NCBI RefSeq assembly: GCF_019331715.1
Contig: NZ_JAHBBG010000008.1
Coordinates: forward strand, 1-64,000
From: Bifidobacterium simiiventris
GTDB taxonomy: Bacteria > Actinomycetota > Actinomycetes > Actinomycetales > Bifidobacteriaceae
Reading direction: 5' to 3'
Length of the DNA: 64,000 nucleotides
Below are positions 27,004-36,197 of the stretch, piece by piece; positions within the stretch are counted from its first letter, which is position 1; each line of letters starts with the position of its first letter. The notes beneath the pieces were generated by a model. The model saw only the letters and a program-made list of their open reading frames with translations. It searched no databases and had not been told where the DNA came from. A program made the translations under genes and the position numbers.

Positions 27004-27858
27004 TCACAGCACGCCAGAGGAGATGCCGTTGAGCATCAGCCACTGACGCAGGTCGGCGAACTCCTCGAGGCTGACCTCGTGGCCGAGCGCGCGGTAGCTT
27101 TTCGTGGTGAGCCACGTGTGCTCCTCGAGCCACGCGGCGGCCGCGAACAGCTCGTATTTGGGGATCACCGCGTCGTTTTTGCCGTACACGTAGAACACCG
27201 GCGTATCGAAATCCGCGAGACGGTCGTCGGCCGGTGCGGTTCCGGGAACGTTGCCCGGCGCGATCGGACCGGACAGAGAGACGGCCGCGCGGTAGCGTTC
27301 AGGATGGATGCGCAGCAGGTGGATGGCCAACAGGCCGCCTTGGGAGAAGCCGATCGGCACGATGTCGCGGTCGATCGGGACATGCTCGTCGACCCACCGG
27401 TCGATCGCGCGCGCAGCGGCGAACGCGTCACGGTCGAGGTCGTCCGCGGCGGGGATCGCACCGGCCGCCGACCGCTGGTACGCGAACCACGAGTAGGCTC
27501 CGGACGTGCGGCCGTCGTCGCCCGGTTCCTGCAGCACGATCGGCGCGCGCAGGGACACGTAGTCGTTGTACGGCGCGATGTACTGCATCAGATCGGCGAG
27601 ATCGTCTTCGTTCGACCCCCATCCGTGCAGGCACAGGAACATCGGACGGCCGGGCATCGCATCGCCGCCCCCGCGCGAATACCGCACGTAGGTCACCGCC
27701 AGCGGCTTATCGGGTGTGGTACGCACGTCATTGGACTCGTCGGGTGTTGTCGCACGTTCGCCAGGTTCATCAGGCAAACCGGATGTGTCAGGCGTGCCGG
27801 GCTTCCCGGACGCGCCAGGAATGCCGGGCGTGCCGCCGTTCGTCGCATCTTCGCTCAT
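27004..27858 (-). CDS. Alpha/beta hydrolase, carboxylesterase/phospholipase type
   Basis: The 284-residue protein has the serine hydrolase triad Ser172 (GFSQGG), Asp229 (GKNDAVIP) and His260 (LGHEVSLE). HGWGSNEDDLADL supplies the oxyanion region, placing it with small carboxylesterase/acyl-thioesterase-like hydrolases. Its natural substrate is unknown. Residues 8-50 form a Gly/Pro/Thr-rich, collagen-like linker unlike the family. A later start near residue 68 (MPGRPMFLCLHGWG) cannot be excluded but would cut a predicted first strand (LAVTYVRY). There is no signal peptide. Confidence 0.8.
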   Translation of the reverse strand: MSEDATNGGTPGIPGASGKPGTPDTSGLPDEPGERATTPDESNDVRTTPDKPLAVTYVRYSRGGGDAMPGRPMFLCLHGWGSNEDDLADLMQYIAPYNDYVSLRAPIVLQEPGDDGRTSGAYSWFAYQRSAAGAIPAADDLDRDAFAAARAIDRWVDEHVPIDRDIVPIGFSQGGLLAIHLLRIHPERYRAAVSLSGPIAPGNVPGTAPADDRLADFDTPVFYVYGKNDAVIPKYELFAAAAWLEEHTWLTTKSYRALGHEVSLEEFADLRQWLMLNGISSGVL

Positions 27859-27989
27859 ACCGCCACAATATACCGCAGCGCCGCGCGGCGCGATCCCGAT
27901 ATCATCGCACGCAGCACGCAGTGTTTCCGCAACGCAACAACATGTCTACGCGCAGCGCCGAGCACCACCCAACATCAACACTGCCGCGC

Positions 27990-28045
27990 ACTTCTCAAAA
28001 ATTTTGAGAAGTTTTCCCATATCTTCTCAAAATTTTTGAGAAGAT
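27990..28045. promoter_or_regulatory. Paired 23/25-bp palindromes upstream of ATPase 3
   Basis: ACTTCTCAAAA-A-TTTTGAGAAGT (27990-28012) and its near copy ATCTTCTCAAAA-T-TTTTGAGAAGAT (28021-28045) are perfect palindromes centred 32 bp apart, about three helical turns. They lie 46 bp upstream of the ATPase start, in an AT-rich patch unlike its surroundings. Confidence 0.7.
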
Positions 28046-28090
28046 ATATCATAGAAGCAGTCAGCAACACAGCCGAGGGAGGCGCGAACC

Positions 28091-29488
28091 ATGGTCCCCG
28101 ACAACCCGCGAGAATCATACGCAATGCTGGTGCGCGAGTCGATGCGATTCGACTTCCCAACCCCGTTCCGCCGCGACGACATCATCCGCACACTCGACGA
28201 GCCGGCCGCATTCAACATCGTGCACATCATCACCGGCATCCGCCGCTGCGGCAAAACGTTCTACCTGTTCCAGAAAATCCGCGATCTGCTGGATTCCGGC
28301 GTTCCGCGCGACCATATCCTGTACTTCAACTTCGCCGACGACCGTCTGCTGCCGATGCCGGACACCGTGCTGGACGACATCGTCAACGAATACTGGCGGC
28401 AGGTTCCCGACGCCCGGCGGGACGGAACGTACCTGTTTCTCGACGAAGTGCAGGAATGTGCAAACTGGCAGGGATTCTGCCAGCGGATCGCCGAACACGA
28501 GAAAGTCACACTGGTCATCACCGGATCATCGTCGAAGCTGTCCAGCGACGAAATCGCGACGAACTTCCGCGGCCGATCGCACCCTCACGAGATGGCACCG
28601 CTATCGTTCCGCGAGTACTGCCTGTTCCACGGCATCGCCGTGCCGGAACGAGATGATGCGGCGACCGGCGCCCCCTCTGCCAATACCGCAGACGTGTTCT
28701 CACCGCAAGAAATCACCGACTTCGAAAGCGCATACGAACGATACCTGATCACCGGCGGATTCCCCGGCGTGCAGCGGCTTGACGAACCGGATCGCATCGA
28801 GATGCTGCAGGGCTACATGCGCGACGTGGTCGCACGGGACGTCGCGGAACGGTTCGGCCGCGAGAACATCGCGATGGCGACGCAGACCGCACTATATCTG
28901 CTACGCAACACGGCATGTGAGCTATCGGTGAACTCGCTGGTCGCAGCGCTCAAGGCCAACGGCTGGAAGGTGTACTGGGACAAAGTCAATACGCTGTTGA
29001 CTTTGTTCAAACAGGCGTATCTGATCCACGAACTGCCCGAATACCGCACATCATTCAAGCCGAACAGCACCAGCGTGCCCAAGATCTACGCGGTCGATCA
29101 GGGCATGGCATACGCCGTGTCGCGAGCCAATCAGCAGGATCTCGGCAAACGACTGGAAACGGCCGTGTTCTGTGAATTGCGGAGACGGACCATCGGACGG
29201 AGGACGGAAGCGGTGACCTCGTACACCGTGCCCGACGAACGACAGGAAAAAGTTGATTTTCTTATCGGCGACGCGCTGGCTGCCGAACCGTATGAGCTGG
29301 TTCAGGTCGCCGCGTACATGACGGCCGAGAAGACCCGATCCCGTGAAATCGGCTCACTGAGCGCGGTGATGAGACGCACCGGACTTGATTCCGGCATGAT
29401 TCTGACATTGCACGACGAGGAGGCGATTCATACGGAGGCCGGCACGATTCATGTGACGCCGACGTGGAAATGGGCATTGCTTCGGTAA
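28091..29488 (+). CDS. Stand-alone AAA ATPase, DUF4143 family
   Basis: This 465-residue P-loop ATPase has Walker A GIRRCGKT (residues 49-56), Walker B YLFLDEVQE (about 114-122) and the sensor ITGSSSKL. A region resembling AAA_14 plus DUF4143 follows. In the C-terminal domain KVDFLIGD is followed by ELVQVA, so the lysine expected in an E-x-K nuclease motif is replaced. The start ATG has GGGAGG 8 nt upstream. No partner gene is adjacent. Two long palindromes precede it. It could act as a regulatory or DNA-remodelling ATPase; function is unknown. Confidence 0.85.
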   Translation: MVPDNPRESYAMLVRESMRFDFPTPFRRDDIIRTLDEPAAFNIVHIITGIRRCGKTFYLFQKIRDLLDSGVPRDHILYFNFADDRLLPMPDTVLDDIVNEYWRQVPDARRDGTYLFLDEVQECANWQGFCQRIAEHEKVTLVITGSSSKLSSDEIATNFRGRSHPHEMAPLSFREYCLFHGIAVPERDDAATGAPSANTADVFSPQEITDFESAYERYLITGGFPGVQRLDEPDRIEMLQGYMRDVVARDVAERFGRENIAMATQTALYLLRNTACELSVNSLVAALKANGWKVYWDKVNTLLTLFKQAYLIHELPEYRTSFKPNSTSVPKIYAVDQGMAYAVSRANQQDLGKRLETAVFCELRRRTIGRRTEAVTSYTVPDERQEKVDFLIGDALAAEPYELVQVAAYMTAEKTRSREIGSLSAVMRRTGLDSGMILTLHDEEAIHTEAGTIHVTPTWKWALLR

Positions 29489-29624
29489 GCCTCCACGGAA
29501 GTCACGCCGGCAGCGATCACATCGAGACCATATGCGACCGGCGAGAACTTGTGGGAGGAGCGATTTTCTGCCGGCGTGCAGCATATGATGCCGGTCGAAC
29601 GGGCGGTTGGCTAGGATGGTGGGC

Positions 29625-31952
29625 ATGAGCGATTTGAGCGCGTTGAATTTGCAGCCCGGAGATCTGATCGGCGGGTACACGCTGGTGTCGCGCCTGGGGG
29701 CGGGCGCGATGGGGTCGGTCTGGCGCGTGCGCGACGACGGCGGTCAGGAATACGCGATGAAGATCCTGCGCGATTCGCTCACCGATACGACGGATGATGA
29801 AAACGATGACAGCGTTCGCGAACGGGTGACCGCACGCGAACGTTTGCGCCGCGAGGCAATGGCACTGAAGAAGGTCGATCATCCCGGCGTGTGCGGGATC
29901 GTCGACATGGAGCTGGACGATTCGGTCGCGTTCATCGTGACCGAACTGATCGAAGGCAAGAACCTGCGCGAGGATGTGCGCATCAACGGACGGTATACGG
30001 GCGACGATCTGGAACGGCTCGCGCGCAAGCTGATCGCGGCCGTGAAGGCCGTGCATGACGCGGGGATCGTGCACCGCGACATCAAGCCGACCAATGTGAT
30101 GGTGTCGGCCGCGGGTCCGGTGCTGGTCGATTTCGGCATCGCGATGACCGGAGGCGAAAGCCACGTGACCCGCACCGGGCTGGTGATGGGAACGCCGGGA
30201 TTCATCGCGCCGGAGATCATCGACGGGGCGGAATCAGATGCGATGACGGACTGGTGGTCGGTCGCCTCGGTATTGGCGTTCGCCGCGACCGGCGAACCGG
30301 TGTTCGGCACCAAGCCGATGATGGCCGTTCTCGAACGCGCGGCCGCGGGCAACGCGAACCTGACCGGCCTGCCGGCGGGCACGATGGCGGCCTTCCGAGC
30401 CGCATTGAACCCCGACCGCAACAAACGCTGCACGCCGGATCAGCTCCTGCACGCCATCGCGCTGGACGCACTCAATCCGCGCGCATGGCAGGACGCGGCG
30501 CCTGCCGCGCAGACAGCCCTCGACGCAAGCGAAACAGCCGACGCGAGTGACTCGACCGAGGTGGTGCGCCCTTTTGACGGCGCGGTCGCGAGCAACCCGC
30601 GACTGCTTTGGCGCGACGAACCGTCTTTCCTGACCGACGGCATTTCGGCATCAGCCGGATTCCAGCCGGCGCGCATCCCGTCCGCAGGATCCGGGGAGCA
30701 ACCGGCGTCTTCTGCACCGCCGTATACCGAAGAGCAGCCGGCCCCCTCGCTTCTCCCTCAGGGGAAGCCGTCCGCACAGCAGACCGAGGGGACGCAGGAG
30801 ACCTCCGTCATGCCCAACGACGCTCCATCCCCCACCGCCGTTCTCCCGAATCTACCCGCCGTAGCAGCCTCGGCCACCACAGTGCTGCCGCACGACATCC
30901 CCGCGCCCGCCACGGCTGTTCCACGTGAAACACCGTCCGAAACGACAGTCCCGCCGAACGATGCGGCATACGCCACTGCCGTCCTGCCGAACATGGCTGC
31001 ATCGTCCGGCGAAGCCGTGCCAACGTCGGTCCTGTCGGGCACCACCACAGCCCTACCCACGCAGGCCGTGCCCTCGCCCGACCCCGCGCAGATCAGCCCG
31101 ATTCCGCCGCTGCCGGCCGCAGTCGAACCGCAGCCCGGCTCGATCCCGCCATTCCTGCAGGAGGTCGCCGCCGCACAGCCGACCCCGCCGCCACCGGTGC
31201 TTCCCTACGCGCAATCGTTCCCGCAGCTGGCATTCGTCACCCCCGACATGAAACGCGCCGACTATCTGACGCGCGGCCTGTTGCCGCTGTGGCTGCTCAC
31301 GATCCCGCTGGCCATACTGGCCGCCAGCATGCCAGGTGTCGCGGTCTGCGCGGCCAGTGGTGCCCTATGGCTGCTGCTGACGATCGGCTATTCCACCGAA
31401 TCGCAGCTCGAACGCGAGACCCGCCACGGCGGCGAGCGCCAACGGTTCGACGGGGTCAAGCGCACGGCGAGTCTGCCATGGCACCTACTCAAGGCACTGG
31501 CTGCAAGTGTGCCGCATACGTTGGCGATCTGCGCGATCATGACAGCGATGGCAGTGGCGGCAACGTTCGCGCTGAGCTTGCCGGTGACCCACGTGACCTA
31601 TTACATCGCTGACCGGATGCTGACCATCCCCCTGCTCGACGACACATGCATGTCCCTGTCCGGGCTCACGCTGGGCGCGGGCGCGGCGGTCGGCTGGATA
31701 CTGTCAACGTTCGCATCGCGCGGCGCGATGCTGCGCATTGGCTGCGGCGCACTGCGCGGACCGTCACCGTCGCTCGCGAACCCGGGAACCAACGAATACG
31801 GCGCAACGGACGGTCGCCCGACCAATCACCGCGGCATGATATCGCTGGCGATCTGGGCCATGCTTACGTTCGCGGCAACGCTCCCGCTGCTGTTCGGTAA
31901 CACGATCGACTGGTGGCCGTTGATCGGCGCACTGTCTACGTCCCTGCTCTGA
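29625..31952 (+). CDS. Membrane-anchored Ser/Thr protein kinase
   Basis: The N-terminal 290 residues are a complete Hanks-type kinase: glycine loop GAGAMGSVW, ATP lysine in YAMKIL, catalytic loop IVHRDIKPTN, DFGIA, and a GTPGFIAPE activation segment. A long Pro/Thr/Ala-rich linker follows (about 300-530). The C-terminal 240 residues contain four to five hydrophobic helices, including WLLTIPLAILAASMPGVAV and a final LFGNTIDWWPLIGAL segment. It probably senses a cell-envelope state and phosphorylates cytoplasmic partners. I chose the ATG at 29625; an upstream TTG or ATG would add six or three residues. A parS-like site lies in the linker at 30917-30932. Targets are not evident. Confidence 0.88.
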   Translation: MSDLSALNLQPGDLIGGYTLVSRLGAGAMGSVWRVRDDGGQEYAMKILRDSLTDTTDDENDDSVRERVTARERLRREAMALKKVDHPGVCGIVDMELDDSVAFIVTELIEGKNLREDVRINGRYTGDDLERLARKLIAAVKAVHDAGIVHRDIKPTNVMVSAAGPVLVDFGIAMTGGESHVTRTGLVMGTPGFIAPEIIDGAESDAMTDWWSVASVLAFAATGEPVFGTKPMMAVLERAAAGNANLTGLPAGTMAAFRAALNPDRNKRCTPDQLLHAIALDALNPRAWQDAAPAAQTALDASETADASDSTEVVRPFDGAVASNPRLLWRDEPSFLTDGISASAGFQPARIPSAGSGEQPASSAPPYTEEQPAPSLLPQGKPSAQQTEGTQETSVMPNDAPSPTAVLPNLPAVAASATTVLPHDIPAPATAVPRETPSETTVPPNDAAYATAVLPNMAASSGEAVPTSVLSGTTTALPTQAVPSPDPAQISPIPPLPAAVEPQPGSIPPFLQEVAAAQPTPPPPVLPYAQSFPQLAFVTPDMKRADYLTRGLLPLWLLTIPLAILAASMPGVAVCAASGALWLLLTIGYSTESQLERETRHGGERQRFDGVKRTASLPWHLLKALAASVPHTLAICAIMTAMAVAATFALSLPVTHVTYYIADRMLTIPLLDDTCMSLSGLTLGAGAAVGWILSTFASRGAMLRIGCGALRGPSPSLANPGTNEYGATDGRPTNHRGMISLAIWAMLTFAATLPLLFGNTIDWWPLIGALSTSLL
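30917..30932. other. parS: parS-like site
   Basis: TGTTCCACGTGAAACA differs from the bacterial parS consensus at one base. It lies within the kinase gene, about 23 kb from parB, a distance usual for ParB loading sites around oriC. Confidence 0.7.
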
Positions 31953-32164
31953 AATCGCGACGCCGTTCGTACACCCACCGCGCCCGACATTCCACATGTG
32001 CCGGCAGCCTCCCCCGCTTCACCCCGTATTCCCCGCGCCGACCCTGCTTGATGAACACTGTGTGAAACAGTTCCGCCGAGAGCGTCGAGCAGGGAGAAAA
32101 CCGACGGAATCGCGGTCGGCATCGGTTATTATGGGCGAGGTTGCAGGGCGAAAGGACTGTATTC

Positions 32165-33154
32165 ATGGCACAGAATCAAAAACGAGCGGCGAAGCAGCAA
32201 ACCCGTGCGCAGCGCCGGGCCGCAGAGGAAGCCGCCGCGCGCGTGGCCGCGGAGAAGGCCGAAAAGGAACGCAGGCAGCAGACGATCATCGGCATCATCG
32301 CGGTGGCCATCGTCGTGGTGCTGGTGGCGGTCGGCGGATTCGCGATCTGGCGCTCGGTGAGCAAGACTGCCGAGGAAAACGCGAAGGCGAACATGTCGAT
32401 CAGCGACGCGTATTCGGCCGTGCAGAAGGCATCGACCAAGCCGGAGCGCGCCGACGAGAAGGGCGGCATACTGCTGTCGAAGGACGGCTACGGCAAGTCC
32501 GTGGACGGTGCGCCGACGATCGGTATCTACATGGACTTCATCTGCCCGGGCTGCGGCCAGGTGAACCGCGAACTCGATCCGACGCTGATCAAGATGGTCA
32601 ACGCCGGCCAGATCAATCTCGAACTGCACTTCCTGTCGTTCATGGATTCGTACTCGACCGATGACTACTCGAGCCGCGCCGCGAACTCCGCACTGTACAT
32701 CGCGGATCACGACGACGATCCCGATCATCTGCTCACCTATGTCTCGAATCTGTACGCCGAGGATTTCCAGCCGGAGGAAGGCACCCAGAACTACCAGTCG
32801 GTGAGCGACGACAAGCTCAAGGAACAGGCCGTCAAGGCCGGTGTCTCGCAAGCCGTGGCCGACAAGGCGTATGGACGCGACTATCAGGACTGGCTCGACG
32901 CGATGAACGTGTATACGCCGAAGCGCACCGAACTGCAGCATTCCTCCGGCACGTACCAGGGCCAGTTCACCACGCCGACGATCACGATCAACGGCACACG
33001 CTGGGATACGACCCAGCTGAGCACGGCCAAGATGGGCATCACCGACGGATTCGCCGCGGCGATCGGCCTCGACAGCAGCAAGATCGGCACGGAAGGCACG
33101 CTGCCGTCGATCGGCTCGAGCGACAAGCCGATCTCGCTGACCACCGGCGAGTGA
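32165..33154 (+). CDS. Membrane-anchored DsbA-family thioredoxin-fold protein
   Basis: This 329-residue protein has a highly basic cytoplasmic start rich in Lys, Arg, Gln and Ala, one membrane helix (about 41-63) and an extracytoplasmic DSBA-like domain. The active-site CPGC motif lies in MDFICPGCGQVNRE (about 124-137). The later cis-proline region GQFTTPTITIN is also seen. It should form or isomerise disulfides in exported proteins. The start at 32165 follows GAAAGGA about 8 nt upstream. The gene follows the kinase by about 210 bp. Confidence 0.87.
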   Translation: MAQNQKRAAKQQTRAQRRAAEEAAARVAAEKAEKERRQQTIIGIIAVAIVVVLVAVGGFAIWRSVSKTAEENAKANMSISDAYSAVQKASTKPERADEKGGILLSKDGYGKSVDGAPTIGIYMDFICPGCGQVNRELDPTLIKMVNAGQINLELHFLSFMDSYSTDDYSSRAANSALYIADHDDDPDHLLTYVSNLYAEDFQPEEGTQNYQSVSDDKLKEQAVKAGVSQAVADKAYGRDYQDWLDAMNVYTPKRTELQHSSGTYQGQFTTPTITINGTRWDTTQLSTAKMGITDGFAAAIGLDSSKIGTEGTLPSIGSSDKPISLTTGE

Positions 33155-33228
33155 CCGGTAGCGGCGCGTGAACGCATGATCGTGCCGGCGCGGCCCTGGC
33201 AGTTCCAACACGGTCCTGCCGCGGTCCC

Positions 33229-33281
33229 GAGTGGCGGTTTTCTCTCGCTGAGACTCGCTCAGCGAGAGCGAACCGCCACTC
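33229..33281. terminator. Strong terminator-like hairpin after the DsbA-like gene
   Basis: GAGTGGCGGTT and CTCTCGCTGAG on the left pair with their exact complements on the right, around a 5-nt loop: 22 bp of stem with one internal mismatch zone. There is no clear T-run, so it may work by structure alone. Confidence 0.6.
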
Positions 33282-33303
33282 GCATATCGAGACACGTCAC
33301 GAA

Positions 33304-33331
33304 TTGAACATTCGGGACGTGCTGGTATGCT
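33304..33331 (+). promoter_or_regulatory. Predicted promoter of tRNA-Thr
   Basis: TTGAAC (33304-33309) and TATGCT (33326-33331) are 16 bp apart, about 53 nt upstream of the mature tRNA. Confidence 0.45.
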
Positions 33332-33383
33332 AGTCATTCGGTTCGAGTTGCTCGCCGACAAGTTCGTCGGTGTTTCGGCTCAC

Positions 33384-33457
33384 GCCTCCTTAGCTCAGAT
33401 GGCCAGAGCGGCCGCCTTGTAAGCGGCAGGTCGTCGGTTCGATCCCGACAGGAGGCT
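33384..33457 (+). tRNA. tRNA-Thr (TGT anticodon)
   Basis: The cloverleaf is complete. Acceptor arm GCCTCCT pairs with AGGAGGC, the D arm has TAGCTCAGA, anticodon stem GCCGC/GCGGC encloses CTTGTAA with anticodon TGT at 33418-33420, and the T arm contains GGTTCGATCC. CCA is not encoded, so the CCA-adding enzyme at 38808-40226 would be needed for maturation. Confidence 0.95.
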
Positions 33458-33489
33458 CGTCGCGCGCAAGCGCGGTATATAATTACAGA

Positions 33490-33652
33490 TACCAGCAGAT
33501 TTCTGCGACCAGACTTACCCCGTGTAAGTGATCCCAGGAGCCTTCCCCCAACTTGTGGCTTCCTGGTGAAAAGGGCAGGGCGTTCCCCCAACCGGCTCTG
33601 CCCATGTATAGGGGGGCGGGAACTTCCCCTTCTCTCCCGCCCCCTTTTTTCT
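33490..33652 (+). ncRNA. Candidate small RNA with C-rich hairpin loops (6C-like)
   Basis: Five consecutive stem-loops follow a TATAAT (33478-33483). The stems are GCAG/CTGC (33495-33506), CTTAC/GTAAG (33514-33528), CCAGGAGCC/GGC-TCCTGG (33534-33566), GGGCAGGGC/GCTCTGCCC (33573-33603) and a terminator (33612-33650). The third and fourth hairpins both expose TTCCCCCAAC, and the terminator loop has CTTCCCC. Repeated C-rich loops plus an intrinsic terminator resemble the actinobacterial 6C RNA family, although each run here has five C rather than six. Such loops can pair with G-rich ribosome-binding sites. Confidence 0.6.
33612..33650 (+). terminator. Rho-independent terminator
   Basis: GGGGGCGGGA pairs with TCCCGCCCCC across a 13-nt loop and is followed directly by TTTTTT. 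It ends the candidate small RNA and possibly the tRNA transcript. Confidence 0.85.
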
Positions 33653-33693
33653 TTACCTTTGACGCCCTCCCGGTCTCTCAGCCAGTCACCCGC

Positions 33694-34162
33694 TCCCGGG
33701 CTTACGGCCGTCTCCTACCCCTAAACCGGCCGTAAGCCCGGGAAGAAACCGCGACGGCAACGGGACGACACCCCCTGGACCGGTCATGGTTCCCGGGCAT
33801 ACGGCCGGTTTGGGGGATGCAAACGACCGTAAGCCCGGGACAGAAAACCGCGCACCGCCGGCCTCCCGGGCATACGGCCGGTTTGGGGCAGGCAAACGGG
33901 CGTAAGCCCGGGAAGAAACCATGACGGCAACGGGACGACACCCCCGAGTGGCATGGTTCCCGGGCTTACTGCCGGTTTGGGCATGCAAACCGGCAGTAAG
34001 CCCGGGACCAACCCCATCCGCCAACACCAATCCCGGGCATACAGCCGGTTTGGAGGGCGCAAACGGCCGTAAGCCCGGGACCAACCCCATCCGTCGCCTC
34101 CACCTCCCGGGCATACGGCCGGTACGGGACGCAACAGCGGCCGTATGCCCGGGAGGTGGAGG
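33694..34162. repeat. Array of six family-C palindromes
   Basis: Hairpins lie at about 33694-33742, 33789-33840, 33865-33911, 33956-34004, 34032-34081 and 34105-34162. Each has arms of the type CCCGGGCATACGGCCGG and CCGGCCGTAAGCCCGGG. Linkers between them include repeated CGACGGCAACGGGACGACAC-like segments. No gene is supported. Confidence 0.85.
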
Positions 34163-34283
34163 CGACGGAATCAACGGGGGCGTCAAATGTGCGGGTATGG
34201 GTGACGGCGGGGCGGTTTTCGGCCGCCGTTCGGACGGAACCGATACAATGCGTCACGTAGTCGTCAACAGAAACGAGGAGCCG

Positions 34284-36197
34284 ATGGCCAGACGCTGGAC
34301 CCCGCAACGGATGGTGATGTTGCGTCGTATTCGCGTCGCCGCGTGCGCCCTTATCGTGACGGCCGTATCGGTCGGCATGTTCCTGTTCACCGCGCGCAAG
34401 ACCGTGGCGATCACCGTCGACGGCGAGACGACCACCGTGACCACGTATGCAATGAGCGCGCAGCGGCTGCTCGAATCGCAGGGCATCACGGTCAAGACGC
34501 ACGATCTGGTGGAGTCGAGCGCGGGCGGCGACCGGCTCACCGACCGCTCGGTCGTCACGGTGCGCAGCGCATATCAGACGACGATCACGATCGACGGGCA
34601 GAAGGTGCCGTTCTGGACGACCGCAACCAGCGCGGAGCAGCTGCTCAGTTTCTTCGAGCAGAACGAGGCCGCTGCGGCCAAGGTCACGGTCAATATTGAC
34701 AACGTATACAACAGACTGACCGGAGGACTGGTGATCAACGAGTGCGGACCGGTCACGGTCATCGCCGACGGCAAGCGTTCGCAGGCGCCGAACGGCAAGC
34801 TTCCGGCCGCCTCGATACTCGATTCCAAGGGCATCACCGTGGGCAAGAACGACCGCATCAGCGTCGAGAAGGACGGCGACGAGACGATCCTGCGCGTGCA
34901 GCGGATCACGCATCAGCAGGAGACGCGCACGATCGCAGTGCCGCACGGCACACAGACGATACTCGACCCCGCGCTGGAGCCCGGGCAGACCGAGATCCGT
35001 CAGCAGGGCGAAGATGGTGCGACACGGCAGGTGTTCGACGTGACGTATGTGGACGGCGTGGCCGAATCGGAAACGCTCGTCTCGTCTACGACGGAGAAGA
35101 TCGCGATCGACACGATCGTCGCGGTCGGTCCGGAGAAGACGCAGTCCGACGGGTCCGGCAGCGATACGAGCGATTCAGGTGACGCCGACACAAGCGGCGA
35201 CGCTGCGAACGATAGCACAAGCGGCAACGGCACCGCGAACGATGGCAAGTCGGAGTCGTCACAGGACTCGACCGATTCGGCCGGCAGCGACTCGAAGCAG
35301 GACGCCGGTGACACGAACGGCGGCGCAACCGGCAACTCGGGCACCTCTTCCGGGAGTACCTCGGGCGGCACCTCCAACAATTCGGGTAGTGGTTCCGGCA
35401 ATAACTCGGGAACCTCCGGCAAGAACGACGCGAACGATAGCACGGATTCCGGCACGTCGGGCAATACGCAGGGCAGCACCGCAGGCGACTCAGCATCCGG
35501 CAACGGTTCCGGACAGCATTCGGGCGGTACGGGAAACGGCGGTTCCGGGTCAAACTCCGGCGGCGGATCGGGCAATGATGATTCCGGCAACTCGAACGGC
35601 AACAGTTCCGGATCGGGCACCACCGGCAATGGTTCAAACGGGAACTCCGATGGTTCCGCCGGATCGGGCAACTCCGGAAACTCCAATAACTCGAACAATA
35701 CAGGTTCCGGATCGGATAACTCTGGATCGAACAACACAGGTTCCGGCAACTCCTCGAGCAACTCCTCGGGCAGTTCAGGTTCGAGCAACTCCTCCGGCAA
35801 TTCGAACAACTCCTCAGGCAACTCGAATTCAAACAGCTCGAACTCCGGCAGCTCCACCGACTCCGAATCCACCGCCCGCCTGTGGCGCCCGACCGTCGCC
35901 CAGGCGCAGACGTATGCCGCCGGCGCCGCCGCACAACGCGGATGGACGGGCGACGAGTGGACGGCGCTCGTCAAACTGTGGACGCGCGAATCGAGCTGGC
36001 GCTGGAACGCCGAGAACTCGTGGACGCACGCCTACGGCATCCCGCAGGCGCTGCCCGGCAACAAGATGGCGGCGTTCGGCTCGGACTGGAAGAACGACGC
36101 GGCCGTCCAGATCGACTGGGGCCTGTACTACATCGCGCAACGATACGGCACGCCAGCGAAGGCATGGAAGTACTTCCAGGAAGTAGGTTGGTACTGA
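34284..36197 (+). CDS. RpfB-like secreted cell-wall hydrolase (DUF348-G5-transglycosylase)
   Basis: This 637-residue exported protein has a signal/anchor (about 12-37), DUF348-type ubiquitin-like domains (about 40-235), a G5 domain (about 210-285, ending near VAESETLVSSTTEK), a 250-residue Ser/Gly/Asn linker and a C-terminal lysozyme-like domain. The last has a catalytic Glu candidate in LWTRESSWRWNAENS and TPAKAWKYFQEVGWY at the end. It should cleave peptidoglycan during growth. Gene order with ksgA and ispE matches the rpfB-ksgA-ispE cluster of other actinobacteria. The start at 34284 has GAGGAG 3 nt upstream; upstream codons are repeats. The stop overlaps the ksgA start (TGATG). Confidence 0.88.
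   Translation: MARRWTPQRMVMLRRIRVAACALIVTAVSVGMFLFTARKTVAITVDGETTTVTTYAMSAQRLLESQGITVKTHDLVESSAGGDRLTDRSVVTVRSAYQTTITIDGQKVPFWTTATSAEQLLSFFEQNEAAAAKVTVNIDNVYNRLTGGLVINECGPVTVIADGKRSQAPNGKLPAASILDSKGITVGKNDRISVEKDGDETILRVQRITHQQETRTIAVPHGTQTILDPALEPGQTEIRQQGEDGATRQVFDVTYVDGVAESETLVSSTTEKIAIDTIVAVGPEKTQSDGSGSDTSDSGDADTSGDAANDSTSGNGTANDGKSESSQDSTDSAGSDSKQDAGDTNGGATGNSGTSSGSTSGGTSNNSGSGSGNNSGTSGKNDANDSTDSGTSGNTQGSTAGDSASGNGSGQHSGGTGNGGSGSNSGGGSGNDDSGNSNGNSSGSGTTGNGSNGNSDGSAGSGNSGNSNNSNNTGSGSDNSGSNNTGSGNSSSNSSGSSGSSNSSGNSNNSSGNSNSNSSNSGSSTDSESTARLWRPTVAQAQTYAAGAAAQRGWTGDEWTALVKLWTRESSWRWNAENSWTHAYGIPQALPGNKMAAFGSDWKNDAAVQIDWGLYYIAQRYGTPAKAWKYFQEVGWY

Noticed and set aside
30721..30800. Family-B repeat inside the Ser/Thr kinase linker
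   Set aside because: CTCCCTCAGGGG resembles family B, but the rest of the element does not align, so chance similarity in a GC-rich linker is more likely.
33694..34162. CRISPR array in the family-C cluster
   Set aside because: Repeats are long palindromes with irregular spacing, and the same elements occur singly elsewhere and in coding DNA.
33921..34283. N-terminal extension of the RpfB-like protein
   Set aside because: The upstream in-frame codons are family-C repeats. GAGGAG and a signal peptide place the start at 34284.
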